DNA of 64,000 bases from Pilimelia anulata. Its GTDB lineage: Bacteria; Actinomycetota; Actinomycetes; Mycobacteriales; Micromonosporaceae. A program made the position numbers and the translations under genes. Within the stretch, counting starts at the first letter, position 1. Every line of letters begins with the position of its first letter. Location of the stretch: contig NZ_BMQB01000013.1 of assembly GCF_014647895.1 (NCBI RefSeq), positions 62,001-126,000 of the forward strand, in the 5' to 3' direction. The notes under the pieces are model-generated. The model made no database searches. It was not told the origin of the DNA and saw nothing but the letters and a program-made list of their open reading frames with translations. This document shows positions 24,600-33,193 of the stretch, piece after piece.

Positions 24600-25349
24600 A
24601 TGCTGCCACAAACCCCCACCCCCATCCCGCCCCCGGCTGTTGTGGCTGTGCCCGATGCGCTGCGTCCGTGGTCGACGCCGTGGCCCGGCTACCGTCCGAC
24701 CGACGTCACACCGCCGGAGCTGCGCCCGGGCGGGATCGCGGCCAGCGTCGGTCAGGGTTGGGTGAGCGACCCGACCCCGGATCCGGCCACGATCGAGTGG
24801 CCGGCACGGCAGGCGGCGGCGCTGCTGCCGTTCGACGTGGTCGGCGGGCTGCCGTTGAACCCGTCGGGCCGGACCGGTAGGGCGGGCCGGAATCTGGGCG
24901 GTTGGGGCGAGAACCAAGCTGTCGATCCGATCGTGGTCGCGGACACCCCGGACGGCTGGCATGTCCTGCTGATCAGCCGCGACGACTGCGGGCGGTGGGC
25001 GATACCCGGTGGGATGGTCGACCCCGGCGAAACCCCGACGGCGGCGCTGGTGCGTGAGCTGCGGGAGGAGACCGGGCTCGGTCTCGACGCCCGTGCTGCC
25101 GCGCTGCTGGGCCGGTTCTACGTGCACGACCCGCGCGCGAGCGATCACGCGTGGGTGTGCACCACCGCCGCTCTGTTCCGGCTCCCGGCTCGGCTGCCCG
25201 TGGTGGCCGGGGACGACGCGACCGCCGCCGCCTGGTGGCCCCTGGATGAGCTGACCGTCCGGGTGGAGGCGGCGGGGGGCCGGTTGTATGCGGCGCACCG
25301 GCCGCTGCTGTTCGCCGCTGTCCACCACCTGATCACCCAGCATTCCTGA
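24600..25349 (+). CDS. Nudix hydrolase (AICE, possibly Pif-like)
   Basis: A 249-residue protein with a complete Nudix box, GGMVDPGETPTAALVREL followed by REETGLG (about residues 136-160), so it should hydrolyse a nucleoside diphosphate-linked compound with a divalent cation. The N-terminal ~90 residues are typical of the ADP-ribose pyrophosphatase-like branch (GGLPLNPSGRTGRAGRNLGG). In pSAM2 the Nudix protein Pif blocks redundant conjugal transfer between element carriers. A similar immunity role is plausible here, inferred from element type and not from a close match. Start ATG 24600. Confidence 0.85.
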   Translation: MLPQTPTPIPPPAVVAVPDALRPWSTPWPGYRPTDVTPPELRPGGIAASVGQGWVSDPTPDPATIEWPARQAAALLPFDVVGGLPLNPSGRTGRAGRNLGGWGENQAVDPIVVADTPDGWHVLLISRDDCGRWAIPGGMVDPGETPTAALVRELREETGLGLDARAAALLGRFYVHDPRASDHAWVCTTAALFRLPARLPVVAGDDATAAAWWPLDELTVRVEAAGGRLYAAHRPLLFAAVHHLITQHS

Positions 25350-25368
25350 CCCCTCATAGGGAGGCCCT

Positions 25369-25635
25369 TTGTCTGATCAACAACAGCAGCCGTGCGGGGT
25401 GTGCCCCGCCCTGCGCGCGCACATCCACGTCCTGACCGTGGCGAACGTCCAGCTCAACGCCGCTCTGGCCCACCTACAGCAACTCTTCGCCGCCGTGGTC
25501 GGTGGGGTGCGGGCGACGGTCGTGTTCGTAGAGAAGGAGATCGAGCAGCCGACCATGCCCCGCCGGGAGCTGATCCCCGCCGTGGTGCTGCGGCTGACCC
25601 ATGTTGTCGACATCGCGGAAGGACGTGCCCGTTGA
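25369..25635 (+). CDS. Small hypothetical AICE protein, coupled to the translocase
   Basis: An 88-residue protein with TTG start (25369) after AGGGAGG. It has a Cys pair in PCGVCPALRAH and a long helix (LTVANVQLNAALAHLQQLF). Its stop overlaps the start of the FtsK-like gene (TTGA), suggesting it is made in step with the translocase, perhaps as an accessory factor. No family recognised. Confidence 0.6.
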   Translation: MSDQQQQPCGVCPALRAHIHVLTVANVQLNAALAHLQQLFAAVVGGVRATVVFVEKEIEQPTMPRRELIPAVVLRLTHVVDIAEGRAR

Positions 25636-27821
25636 CTACCGGCCTGAACCCGCCGCGTCTGCGGCTGATCAACACCGACACCGCCGACCCCGACGACCGG
25701 CCCCCGGTGGGGGACGCCGAGACGGTGATCGTGGACGCCGCCGGCCATCAGGTCCCCCCGACCGACGCCGCACCGGCCCCGGACGGCGACGCCGAGCCGG
25801 AGCCGGTCGAGGCGCCGGCCGACGGCGGCGAGTACGGCGGATGGCAGACCACGTCGAGCGCAGACCGGCCGCCGGTCATCCCCGCCTGGCTGCGGTCGGC
25901 GCGCGCCCGCCGGCAGATCCTCGCCCGAGCCGCCGACGCCGCCGCCTACACCGTCGCGTTCCACGGGGTCCGGTCCCCGAAGTACCTGGCCAAGACCCTG
26001 TTCTACGCCCCGGTCGGCGTGCGGCGGACCGCGTGGAGCCTGCTGTACTGGGCGACCGCCGAGCAGGGCAACTTCGAGCTACGCCAGCACGCCGCCGGCA
26101 AGGGGGATGCGTTCACGTGGCAGGCGTTGAACCGGACCCGGTCGAAGGAATCCCGCGGCCGCTGGTGGGCCCTCGGGCTGGGGGCGATGACGTTCGGGAT
26201 CGGCGCGACGTCCCTGGCCGCTTCCGGGGTCGTACCGGACTGGGGATGGTGGGCAGCCCTCGCCGCCGTCGTCCCCCTCGCCGCCCGCGCCGGGCGGCCG
26301 GCGGACGTGCCCATCACCGACCGGCTGACCAGCGGCCCGCGGTTCACCAAGCTGACCGCGGACATGGTCCGCGATGCCCTGGTCGCCCTGTCCCTACCCG
26401 GGCTGCGGGAGCGGGGCGCGGTGGACTTCATGCACCCGGGTATTCACCGGGACGGGCCGGGCTGGCTGGCCCGGATCAACCTCCCCGCCGGCCTCGAAGC
26501 GGTCAAGGTGCTGGAACGCCGCGGCGCACTGTCCAGCGCCCTGCGGCTGCCGGTGGACCAGGTATGGCCCACCGCCGGCCCCGACCACGCCGGACAACTC
26601 GACCTGTGGGTGGGCTACCGGCCGGCATCCAAGATGGGCCAACCCGCCTGGTCCCTGGCCGAACCCAACGCCCGCACGTCGTATTTCGAGGCGGCGGAGT
26701 TCGGCACCGACCAGCGGCAGCGGCCGGTGTCGGCGGTTCTGTGCGCGAACAATTTTTTGATCGGCGGGCGTCCGGGGTCGGGGAAGTCGTACGCGGGGCG
26801 GACGATCGTCACGATCGCCGCCCTCGACCCCACCGTCGAACTGAAGATCGCCGAGTACAAGGGGACAGGGGACTTCCTGGACCTGGCGCCGTTGTGCTCC
26901 ACCTACATCTGCGGCCTCGCTGATGACGACTTCGCCGGCGGCCTGGCCATCCTCAACTGGGGGTTGGCCGAGGCCGAGCGGCGGGGGAAGCGGATCAAGG
27001 CCGCGTACGAGCGTGGGGAGGCCCCGGAGCGGAAGGTGACCCCGGAGTTGGCGCGTCGGCCGGGGTCGGGGCTGCACCCGATCGTGATCGTCATCGATGA
27101 AGCGCACGAGCTGTTCGGCGACGCCACCGTCGGGAAGGAAGCGGGCGCAGCGGCGGAGCGGCTGGTCAAGCGCGGGAGGGCGTTGGGTATCACGGTCGTC
27201 ATCATCACCCAGATCCCGGACAAGGAATCCCTGCCCACCGGGATTACCCGCAACGTCGGTATCCGATGGTGCCTGGCCGTCCCCGACCAGGTCGCCAACG
27301 ACATGATCCTCGGCACCGGCGCCTACAAACGCGGCGTCACCGGCACCGTCTACCGACCCGGCGTCGACGCCGGCTGGGGCGTCCTCACCGGGCTGGCCGA
27401 GCCTACGGCGACCCGCAGCCACTTCCCCGAGGCCAAAACCACGGCGTCCATCGTCGCGCGGGCGACCGCGCTGCGCGGCGGCGTGGTGGTCGGGGACACC
27501 GTGCCGGTGGCCAGGGCACGGGACTTGGCCGGGGACCTGGTCGCGGTCGCGGCGCGCAACGGGCAGCACTGGACCACCGCCGCGGCGACGCTGGTGCAGC
27601 GGTGGCCCGAGGCGTACCCGACCATGACCGGTGAAGCCCTGTCCGAGCTTGCGCGGGCGCAGGGCGTGGTGTCGACCGATGTGAAGATCGGCGGCCGGAC
27701 GTTGAAGGGCTACCGGCTCGGCCAACTGCGCGAGCTGATCGCCCACCGCGACACCGCCACCCCCACGGACGGCCCGGACGGCGGCGTCAACGGCGCCGAC
27801 GGAGGCGCCGAAGCGCGGTAG
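25632..27821 (+). CDS. FtsK/SpoIIIE-type DNA translocase (TraB/TraSA-like)
   Basis: A 729-residue membrane ATPase expected to pump double-stranded element DNA during conjugation between mycelia. There is an Asp/Pro-rich N-terminus (1-75), a membrane pair at about 178-225 (WWALGLGAMTFGIGATSLAA; WWAALAAVVPLAAR), Walker A GGRPGSGKS near 378, Walker B IVIVIDEAHEL near 484, and the sensor-like VVIITQIPDKESLPTGITRN segment. The last ~100 residues (WTTAAATLVQRWPEAYPTM to GYRLGQLRELI) resemble the winged-helix DNA-recognition end of TraB proteins. TTG 25632 overlaps the previous stop and follows GGAAGGA. Confidence 0.92.
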   Translation: MTTGLNPPRLRLINTDTADPDDRPPVGDAETVIVDAAGHQVPPTDAAPAPDGDAEPEPVEAPADGGEYGGWQTTSSADRPPVIPAWLRSARARRQILARAADAAAYTVAFHGVRSPKYLAKTLFYAPVGVRRTAWSLLYWATAEQGNFELRQHAAGKGDAFTWQALNRTRSKESRGRWWALGLGAMTFGIGATSLAASGVVPDWGWWAALAAVVPLAARAGRPADVPITDRLTSGPRFTKLTADMVRDALVALSLPGLRERGAVDFMHPGIHRDGPGWLARINLPAGLEAVKVLERRGALSSALRLPVDQVWPTAGPDHAGQLDLWVGYRPASKMGQPAWSLAEPNARTSYFEAAEFGTDQRQRPVSAVLCANNFLIGGRPGSGKSYAGRTIVTIAALDPTVELKIAEYKGTGDFLDLAPLCSTYICGLADDDFAGGLAILNWGLAEAERRGKRIKAAYERGEAPERKVTPELARRPGSGLHPIVIVIDEAHELFGDATVGKEAGAAAERLVKRGRALGITVVIITQIPDKESLPTGITRNVGIRWCLAVPDQVANDMILGTGAYKRGVTGTVYRPGVDAGWGVLTGLAEPTATRSHFPEAKTTASIVARATALRGGVVVGDTVPVARARDLAGDLVAVAARNGQHWTTAAATLVQRWPEAYPTMTGEALSELARAQGVVSTDVKIGGRTLKGYRLGQLRELIAHRDTATPTDGPDGGVNGADGGAEAR

Positions 27822-27922
27822 CGCGCCCGGTAGCGGCACCGACCGCGGTAGCGGCGGCGCTACCCACACCGCAACCCATGATCCGACCCGCGACCAGCAG
27901 CAATACCCGCTGGTCGCGGGTC
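27819..27922. repeat. GGTAGCG repeats plus 14-bp inverted repeat (candidate origin or terminator)
   Basis: Between the translocase and replication genes, GGTAGCG occurs three times in direct orientation (27820-27863) and once inverted (CGCTACC, about 27868-27874). Then comes a perfect 14-bp inverted repeat, GACCCGCGACCAGC (27885-27898) and GCTGGTCGCGGGTC (27909-27922), with a 10-nt loop. No T-run follows. Confidence 0.6.
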
Positions 27923-27969
27923 GCCCCCTGCCCGAAACCCCCACCGAACCCTTCCGAGAGGCGTGTTCG

Positions 27970-28227
27970 ATGACCCTCGCCCTGATCGCAACCATGATCG
28001 CCACCGCCTACGGCCTCGCCTGCTGGCTCCTGCCGTTCGGCACCTGCCGGGCCTGCCGCGGCGCCGGCGCCCGTCCCCACCGGCTCACCGGCCGGCTGCG
28101 GCCCTGCCGCCGCTGCCGCAGCTCCGGCATGCGCCTACGCGTCGGCCGGGCGGTATGGAACCACGCCGCCCGCATCCACCGCGACGCCACCACCACCCGC
28201 CACGGCCGCGAGGGGGGACAGCCGTGA
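27970..28227 (+). CDS. Small membrane/zinc-motif protein of AICE
   Basis: An 85-residue protein with an N-terminal membrane helix (LALIATMIATAYGLACWLLP), then CRACRGAG and CRRCRSSG, two CxxC motifs spaced as in a DnaJ-like zinc knuckle, and a basic tail. Its stop overlaps the next start (GTGA). Similar small proteins are frequent in AICEs before the primase gene; function unknown. Confidence 0.7.
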   Translation: MTLALIATMIATAYGLACWLLPFGTCRACRGAGARPHRLTGRLRPCRRCRSSGMRLRVGRAVWNHAARIHRDATTTRHGREGGQP

Positions 28228-28610
28228 CCGCCGCGCAGGCTGCCGGGCCGGTCGGCCGGCTGGACGCCCGACTACGCCGCGGACTGACGGTCACCGTGGT
28301 GGATCTGGTGGGGGTGTTCCTCACCCACCACCACCCCGACCAACCCGCATGCGGCGCGTGCGGGCACGCCTACACCACCGCGGCCCGGTGGTGTCCCTCC
28401 GAAACCGTCGCCCGCCGGCTACTCGGCCGCCGCCGGCATGAGCGGCCGGATGCGGTGGTCGCGGGTGCTGCGGCGTTGGACGCCAGGGACACCCGTTGCT
28501 TGCCCGATCCGCCGCCGGCACCCGCGCCCGTGGGGACGGGCGAGTTGTTCCCGGTCGACCCCGGATGGCGCACCACCAACCTCCGCCCGCCGCGGCGGCC
28601 GGCGGCATGA
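28224..28610 (+). CDS. Hypothetical AICE protein with CxxC motif
   Basis: A 128-residue protein. GTG 28224 overlaps the preceding stop. Visible: a helical region (RLDARLRRGLTVTVVDLVGV), then HHHPDQPACGACGHAYTTA with a possible zinc site, and a Pro-rich C-terminus. The stop overlaps the prim-pol start (ATGA). Probably an accessory replication protein by position only. Confidence 0.6.
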   Translation: MTAAQAAGPVGRLDARLRRGLTVTVVDLVGVFLTHHHPDQPACGACGHAYTTAARWCPSETVARRLLGRRRHERPDAVVAGAAALDARDTRCLPDPPPAPAPVGTGELFPVDPGWRTTNLRPPRRPAA

Positions 28611-29485
28611 CCGGAACCCCGCTGCTGGCTGCTGCTCTGGACTATGCCGGCCGGGGTTGGCCGGTGTTCCTGCTCGGCCGGCGTAAGCGCCCGGTGGGCA
28701 ACTGCCGCCGGTGTCGGGGGGCGGGGCCAGGGCATGATCGGACAGCCTGCGGCTGTCTGACTTGTCATGGCCCTTACGCGGCCACCGTCGACCCCGACCG
28801 GATAGCGGCGCTGTTCACCGCCGTCCCCGGCGGGCTGTTGGCCCTGGCGACGGGGGCGGGGGCGGGGTTGGTGGTGGCCGACATCGACCCCCGCCACGGC
28901 GGCCGGGTCGACCCGACGCTGATGTTCCCGACCGCGCACGCCGTCACCGGCTCCGGCGGCCTGCACTTGTACTACCGGCATCCCGGTGTCCCCGTCCTGA
29001 ACAGCCAATCCAGGGTGGCCGCGGGTGTGGACATCCGCGGGGAGGGCGGCTACGTCGTCGCCCCGCCGTCGATCCACCCGGACACGGGGCGGCCGTATCG
29101 GTGGGTGCCGGGTCGGGGTGTGGATGAGATGCCCCCGCCCCTGCTGGACGCGTGCACCCGCCGTCCGGCCGTGCCGGTTGTGTCCCCTGCCGGGGTCGCC
29201 CCGCCGACACCGGCCACCCACAGAGGCGGGGGCGGGGGCATCTCATCCCCCCACCGGCTGCTCACCGCGCACCTCGACGCCGTAGCCCGCGCACCTGCCG
29301 GCCGGCGCCGTACGACCCTGTACGGCGCCGCCCGCGGCGTCGCGCGGATGGTCGCCGCCGCCGCGCTCACCCCCAACGACGCCGTCGCCGCGCTCACCGC
29401 CGCGGGGCGGGGGGTCGGGCAGCCCGAACGAGACATCCGTAACGCCATCACCGGTGGATTCCGAGACGAAGGAGTGACCCTGTGA
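28607..29485 (+). CDS. Bifunctional DNA primase/polymerase (prim-pol) replication protein
   Basis: A 292-residue archaeo-eukaryotic-type primase (PF09250-like), which would start replication of the excised element. It opens LLAAALDYAGRGWPVFLLG, the usual prim-pol beginning, followed by a Cys cluster (CRRCRGAG, CGCLTCHG) suggesting a zinc site. The acidic metal motif VVADIDPRHGG is near residue 92 and the HLYYRH and VDIRGEGGYVVAPPS motifs follow in order. The C-terminal ~75 residues are a helical end (TTLYGAARGVARMVAAAAL). AICEs use RepSA, RepAM or prim-pol initiators; this is the prim-pol type. Confidence 0.9.
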   Translation: MTGTPLLAAALDYAGRGWPVFLLGRRKRPVGNCRRCRGAGPGHDRTACGCLTCHGPYAATVDPDRIAALFTAVPGGLLALATGAGAGLVVADIDPRHGGRVDPTLMFPTAHAVTGSGGLHLYYRHPGVPVLNSQSRVAAGVDIRGEGGYVVAPPSIHPDTGRPYRWVPGRGVDEMPPPLLDACTRRPAVPVVSPAGVAPPTPATHRGGGGGISSPHRLLTAHLDAVARAPAGRRRTTLYGAARGVARMVAAAALTPNDAVAALTAAGRGVGQPERDIRNAITGGFRDEGVTL

Positions 29486-29970
29486 CCAGCACCATCACCC
29501 CCAATGAGCTGTATGAGCTGCAAATCGCCGTCGATGTGGAGGCCGGGCGGACGATCGGCGCCGCGCTGTCAGTGGCCCGCTACCGGTACACCGAAGCCGA
29601 CACCCCACCGGCCGGTGAGGAGTTCGCGCAAGAGCTACTGTCCCTGCACGCTCGGGACCTGGCCCGCGCCACCGACGCCCTTCCGTTGGGTGAGCGGCCC
29701 GCCGGATGGGACACCCCGCCCGAGGATGTAGAGGACCCGTGGGCGGTCAGCACCGCCAGGTTCGATGTAGTGCGGGCCGCCATGACCGCCGCCCGCTACG
29801 ACTTCACCACCCCGACCATGACCGTTCCCGAAGCGCAGCGGGCGCGGCGGCGTCTCGCTCTCGCCGCCCGCCAGCTCGCCCACATCGTGGACGGGCAGGC
29901 CGCCCATAACCAGCCGATGGGGTGGGACGAACCGGCGGACACGGCGTGGTGGCGGCAGGGGTGCTGCTGA
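29482..29970 (+). CDS. Hypothetical protein between primase and helicase genes
   Basis: A 162-residue acidic, helical protein (ITPNELYELQIAVDVEAGRT; FDVVRAAMTAARYDFTTPT). GTG 29482 overlaps the prim-pol stop and its own stop overlaps the next ATG, so it is part of the replication operon. No family recognised. It ends in Cys-Cys. Confidence 0.6.
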   Translation: MTSTITPNELYELQIAVDVEAGRTIGAALSVARYRYTEADTPPAGEEFAQELLSLHARDLARATDALPLGERPAGWDTPPEDVEDPWAVSTARFDVVRAAMTAARYDFTTPTMTVPEAQRARRRLALAARQLAHIVDGQAAHNQPMGWDEPADTAWWRQGCC

Positions 29971-31241
29971 TGACCCCATCCGAGAAGTCCCCGCCCGCGG
30001 TGTGCGCACCGGATGGGGCGCTGCTGCTGGATCGGCTGCACGCGATCCTGACCCGCTACGTCGTGCTTCCCTCGGCCGAAGCCGTCGACGCGGTAGTCCT
30101 GTGGATCGCCGCGACGCACGCCCAACCGGCGTGGGCGCACGCGCCGCGGCTGGTGATCCGGGCCCCGGAAAAGCGGTGCGGGAAGTCCCGGCTGCTGGAC
30201 GTGGTGGAGGGCTGCTCCCACCAGCCGCTGATCACGGTCAACGCGTCCCCGGCAGCGGTGTACCGGGCCATCGGCTCGGATAGCCCGCCGACGCTGCTGG
30301 TCGACGAAGCCGACACCATCTTCACCGGCGACGGCGCCAACGAAGACCTCCGCGGTCTACTCAACGCAGGCCACCAACGCAACCGGCCGGCTATCCGCTG
30401 GGATCACACCGCCCGCAAGCTCGAACAGATCCCCACCTTCGCCATGGCGGCCCTGGCCGGTATCGGGGCCATGCCCGACACCATCGAGGACCGGGCCGTC
30501 GTCATCCGCATGCGCCGCCGCACCGGCGGTGAGAAGGTGGCGCCGTATCGGGTTCGGCGTGACGGGCCGCCCCTGAAAGCCCTCGCCGCTGACCTGGCGG
30601 CGTGGGCCGGCGCCAGCCGGGCCGTGTTGGAGGCGGCCGAGCCGGACATGCCGTTGGAGGACCGGGCCGCCGACACATGGGAACCGCTCATGGCCATCGC
30701 CGACCTCGCCGGGGGGCACTGGCCCGCCCGCGCCCGACGGGCTGCCGAGGTCCTCAACGCCGAACGTGACGGCGACACCGTCACCTCCGACCGGGTGCGG
30801 CTGCTGGTCGACTGCCGGACTGCGTTCGGGAAAGCCGACGCCATCCCGACGAACATCCTGCTCGAACGCCTCAACAAAGATCCCGAAGCACCCTGGGCCG
30901 AAACCGGCCCCAACGGGCTCACCTCGATCAAACTCGCCGCGCTGCTGCGGCACTACGAGATCAGCTCGACAACCATCCGGTTCGTCCCGCCCATCGGCCA
31001 AGCCAAGGGCTACGTACGGGCCCACTTCACCGACCCGTGGCGCCGGTACTGCCCGACACCCGACACCGAGACCGACCCCGAGCCGTACCAGCCGTACCAG
31101 CCGTCCCACAGCAGCTCAGAGGCGGTACGGGTCAACGACGTGGTACGGCTCAAGCCGTACCAAGACGCCCGCGACCTCACCACCAACACCACAACCCCAC
31201 CCGTCCAACCACCGCCGGATGATCTCACCGGTACGGCTTAA
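29970..31241 (+). CDS. DUF3631 ATPase, probable replicative helicase
   Basis: A 423-residue P-loop ATPase of the DUF3631 family, the usual partner of prim-pol in AICEs and phage-like elements. Walker A-like motif RAPEKRCGKSRLLD near residue 65, Walker B TLLVDEADTIF near 108, and an arginine-finger-type region EDRAVVIRMRRR near 172. The C-terminal 60 residues are Pro/Tyr/Thr-rich (EPYQPYQPS, VVRLKPYQ) because the coding sequence runs through an iteron-like repeat array. It probably unwinds element DNA at the origin. Start ATG 29970 shares one base with the preceding stop. Confidence 0.87.
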   Translation: MTPSEKSPPAVCAPDGALLLDRLHAILTRYVVLPSAEAVDAVVLWIAATHAQPAWAHAPRLVIRAPEKRCGKSRLLDVVEGCSHQPLITVNASPAAVYRAIGSDSPPTLLVDEADTIFTGDGANEDLRGLLNAGHQRNRPAIRWDHTARKLEQIPTFAMAALAGIGAMPDTIEDRAVVIRMRRRTGGEKVAPYRVRRDGPPLKALAADLAAWAGASRAVLEAAEPDMPLEDRAADTWEPLMAIADLAGGHWPARARRAAEVLNAERDGDTVTSDRVRLLVDCRTAFGKADAIPTNILLERLNKDPEAPWAETGPNGLTSIKLAALLRHYEISSTTIRFVPPIGQAKGYVRAHFTDPWRRYCPTPDTETDPEPYQPYQPSHSSSEAVRVNDVVRLKPYQDARDLTTNTTTPPVQPPPDDLTGTA

Positions 31242-31311
31242 CCCGTACCAGCCCACCAACCCGTACCGCCCCTGACCTGCACTGATACGGCTGGTACGGC
31301 TGGTACGGCTC
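31080..31311. repeat. Iteron-like array of CCGTACC/GGTACGG units, candidate replication origin
   Basis: About ten copies of AGCCGTACC or its inverse GGTACGGCT (some trimmed to seven bases) lie at 31081, 31090, 31124, 31142, 31153, 31230, 31243, 31261, 31293 and 31302. The outermost copies form a 25-bp perfect inverted repeat (31080-31104 with 31287-31311). A compact palindrome, GGTACGGCT-CA-AGCCGTACC, sits at 31142-31161. The array spans the 3' end of the DUF3631 gene and the space after it. Confidence 0.75.
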
Positions 31312-31597
31312 ACCCCCACCCCAACCGCCCGCACTGCCAGCAACGCAGTCGACCAACAACCACCTAGAACGCGGCCCGCTGAGAAGCCCTGAGCCGAACC
31401 CATCCATCTGACTACACCAGGCACGTCAGGATCTTGGCTTACAACGTCTCTCGGCGGGCCGCTCTGCGCGCCGCCAGTACATCGCAAGATGCACCCACCG
31501 TCGAATGACCAAAATTGAGAAAGTGCCGCCACTGTGCGAATTGGGCTCCACGGAATGCCCACTGAGATTACTTCGGTAACAACCGAGAGGAGCAGTA
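31312..31597. other. Non-coding stretch upstream of the excisionase gene
   Basis: No gene is seen. Base composition drops from very GC-rich to mixed around 31420. The last 15 bases supply GAGAGGAGC as ribosome site for the excisionase. It presumably holds the xis-int promoter; no confident -35/-10 pair was chosen. Confidence 0.5.
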
Positions 31598-31804
31598 GTG
31601 GATGAAGCACCAAACCTTGTCTTAACGATCGAGCAAGCGGCTAAGCGATTGGGCGTCGGTCGCACCACGATGTACGGACTCGTTATGTCCGGCGAGGTTC
31701 GTTCGGTAACAATCGGCCGGCTTCGCCGCGTGCCGGCCCGGTGTTTGGACGAGTACGTCAGCCAGCTACTAGACCAGCACACTGACCTTCCGGTCGCTGC
31801 ATAA
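31598..31804 (+). CDS. Excisionase-type HTH protein (Xis)
   Basis: A 68-residue MerR-like/excisionase DNA-binding protein: LTIEQAAKRLGVGRTTMYGL, then MSGEVRSVTIGRLRRVP forms the HTH-plus-wing pattern of AICE Xis proteins. It bends att DNA and directs the integrase toward excision. GTG 31598 follows GAGAGGAGC; the integrase starts 16 bp after its stop with its own AAGGAGAG, so the two form one operon. Confidence 0.92.
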   Translation: MDEAPNLVLTIEQAAKRLGVGRTTMYGLVMSGEVRSVTIGRLRRVPARCLDEYVSQLLDQHTDLPVAA

Positions 31805-31820
31805 GGAGAGAAAGCCGAGC

Positions 31821-33104
31821 GTGGGGAAGAGAAAGCCCAACCTTGCATCAAGCATCTACGAGGGCGCCGACGGGTCGTGGCACGGTCGCGTGACCGTTGG
31901 GGTGAAGGATGATGGCCGGCCGGACCGGCGACACGTAAGAGGAAAGACAGAGGCGGACGTCACCCGGAAAGTCCGTGACCTGGAGCGCCAGCGTGAAGCA
32001 GGATCGGTACGGAAGGCTGGCCGCGCCTGGAGCCTTGAAAGATGGCTGACCTACTGGCTGGAGCACATCGCTACACCCCCGAACGTCCGCCAGTCCACCC
32101 ACGACGGGTACGAGGTTGCCGTCCGAGTTCATCTCGTGCCCGGCATTGGTGCCCACCGATTGGACAAGCTGGAGCCGGAGCATCTGGAAAAGCTCTATAA
32201 GAAAATGCAGGCCAACGGAAGTAAGCCGGGAACTGCTCACCAGGCGCACCGCACGCTGAAAACCGCGCTTAACCACGCGATGCGCCGAAATCACATCACC
32301 CGAAACGTGGCGAAGATTGCGCAGCCGCCGCGGATCCAAGAGGACGAAGTCGAACCCTACGGCATCCAGGACGTGAAGCGCCTGCTCGCTGAGGCCGGCA
32401 AGCGTCGAAACGGCGCGCGCTGGGCTATCGCGCTAGCGCTGGGACTTCGCCAGGGTGAAGCACTGGGCCTACGTTGGGAGGACATCGAGCTGGACGTGGG
32501 ATATCTACGAGTTCGCCGGAGTCGGGTGCGACCGAAGTACGCGCATGGATGTGAACCGACGTGCGGCCGTAAGGCCGGCTACTGTCCGAGTCGCATTCAG
32601 ACCAATGCGGACGACGACGATACAAAGTCCAGGGCAGGCCGTCGCGGAGTCGGTCTGCCGCCAGAGGTAGTCGGGTTGTTGAAGCGGCATCGCAAGGCGC
32701 AAGAGGAGGAGCGGGCAACCGCCGGACAGCTCTGGCAAGAGTGCGGCCGAGTCTTCACTACTCGTCTCGGCCGAGCCATATCCCCGAACACCGACTACCA
32801 CGAGTGGAAAGACCTAGTAAGGGCGGCGGGCGTACGGAATGCCCGACTTCACGATGCTCGCCATACTGCTGCCACGGTGTTGATGGTGATCGGTACTCAG
32901 CAGCGGGTGACGATGGACGTGATGGGCTGGTCCAGCGCCGACATGGTGAAGCGGTACCAGCACGTCACTGATCCGGTGAGGCTGGCGGTCGCCAAGCAGG
33001 TTGGTGACGCTCTGTGGTCAAGCTCGGCCGACGGCACGCCAACTGCGGGGGTCACGGCTGGGGGCCGGAAAGCTCGAAGGCGGGGCCGCTCACGACGGAA
33101 ATGA
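31821..33104 (+). CDS. int: Tyrosine site-specific recombinase (AICE integrase)
   Basis: A 427-residue phage-type integrase that recombines the element with the 3' end of tRNA-Ser(GGA). The N-terminal arm-binding domain (SSIYEGADGSWHGRVTVG) is followed by a SAM-like core-binding domain (LERWLTYWLEHIATPPNVRQ). The catalytic domain has Arg in LGLRQGEALGLRWED (near 209), HxxR in LHDARHTAAT (near 344), and the nucleophile Tyr in MVKRYQHVTDP (near 379). A Cys-containing insert (CEPTCGRKAGYC) in the catalytic domain is seen in several AICE integrases. The gene ends about 90 bp before attR, as expected. Codon use is less GC-biased than the chromosome. Confidence 0.96.
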   Translation: MGKRKPNLASSIYEGADGSWHGRVTVGVKDDGRPDRRHVRGKTEADVTRKVRDLERQREAGSVRKAGRAWSLERWLTYWLEHIATPPNVRQSTHDGYEVAVRVHLVPGIGAHRLDKLEPEHLEKLYKKMQANGSKPGTAHQAHRTLKTALNHAMRRNHITRNVAKIAQPPRIQEDEVEPYGIQDVKRLLAEAGKRRNGARWAIALALGLRQGEALGLRWEDIELDVGYLRVRRSRVRPKYAHGCEPTCGRKAGYCPSRIQTNADDDDTKSRAGRRGVGLPPEVVGLLKRHRKAQEEERATAGQLWQECGRVFTTRLGRAISPNTDYHEWKDLVRAAGVRNARLHDARHTAATVLMVIGTQQRVTMDVMGWSSADMVKRYQHVTDPVRLAVAKQVGDALWSSSADGTPTAGVTAGGRKARRRGRSRRK

Positions 33105-33121
33105 GACCAGAACTGAGACCG
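33103..33121. repeat. Candidate integrase/excisionase arm site near attR
   Basis: GAGACCAGAACTGAGACCG, direct-repeat partner of 17097-17115 (17 of 19 positions identical), overlapping the end of the integrase gene and 73 bp from the attR core. Confidence 0.55.
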
Positions 33122-33141
33122 CACGGCTGTTGAGACGCGGA

Positions 33142-33170
33142 AGGCCCGGCCCCGAGGTGGGGTCGGGCCT
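33142..33170. terminator. Hairpin terminator between integrase and tRNA-Ser(GGA)
   Basis: AGGCCCGGCCCC (33142-33153) pairs with GGGGTCGGGCCT (33159-33170), 12 bp with one G-T pair and a 5-nt loop. It can stop transcription from the integrase or from the tRNA gene on the other strand. It is element DNA that replaces the original tRNA terminator now at 16893-16926. Confidence 0.65.
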
Positions 33171-33193
33171 GGCGTTTCGCCTGGTCAGGCGTT

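Noticed and set aside
27885..27922. Possible CRISPR-like or riboswitch structure
   Set aside because: Only one inverted repeat and no spacer array; a hairpin explanation is enough.
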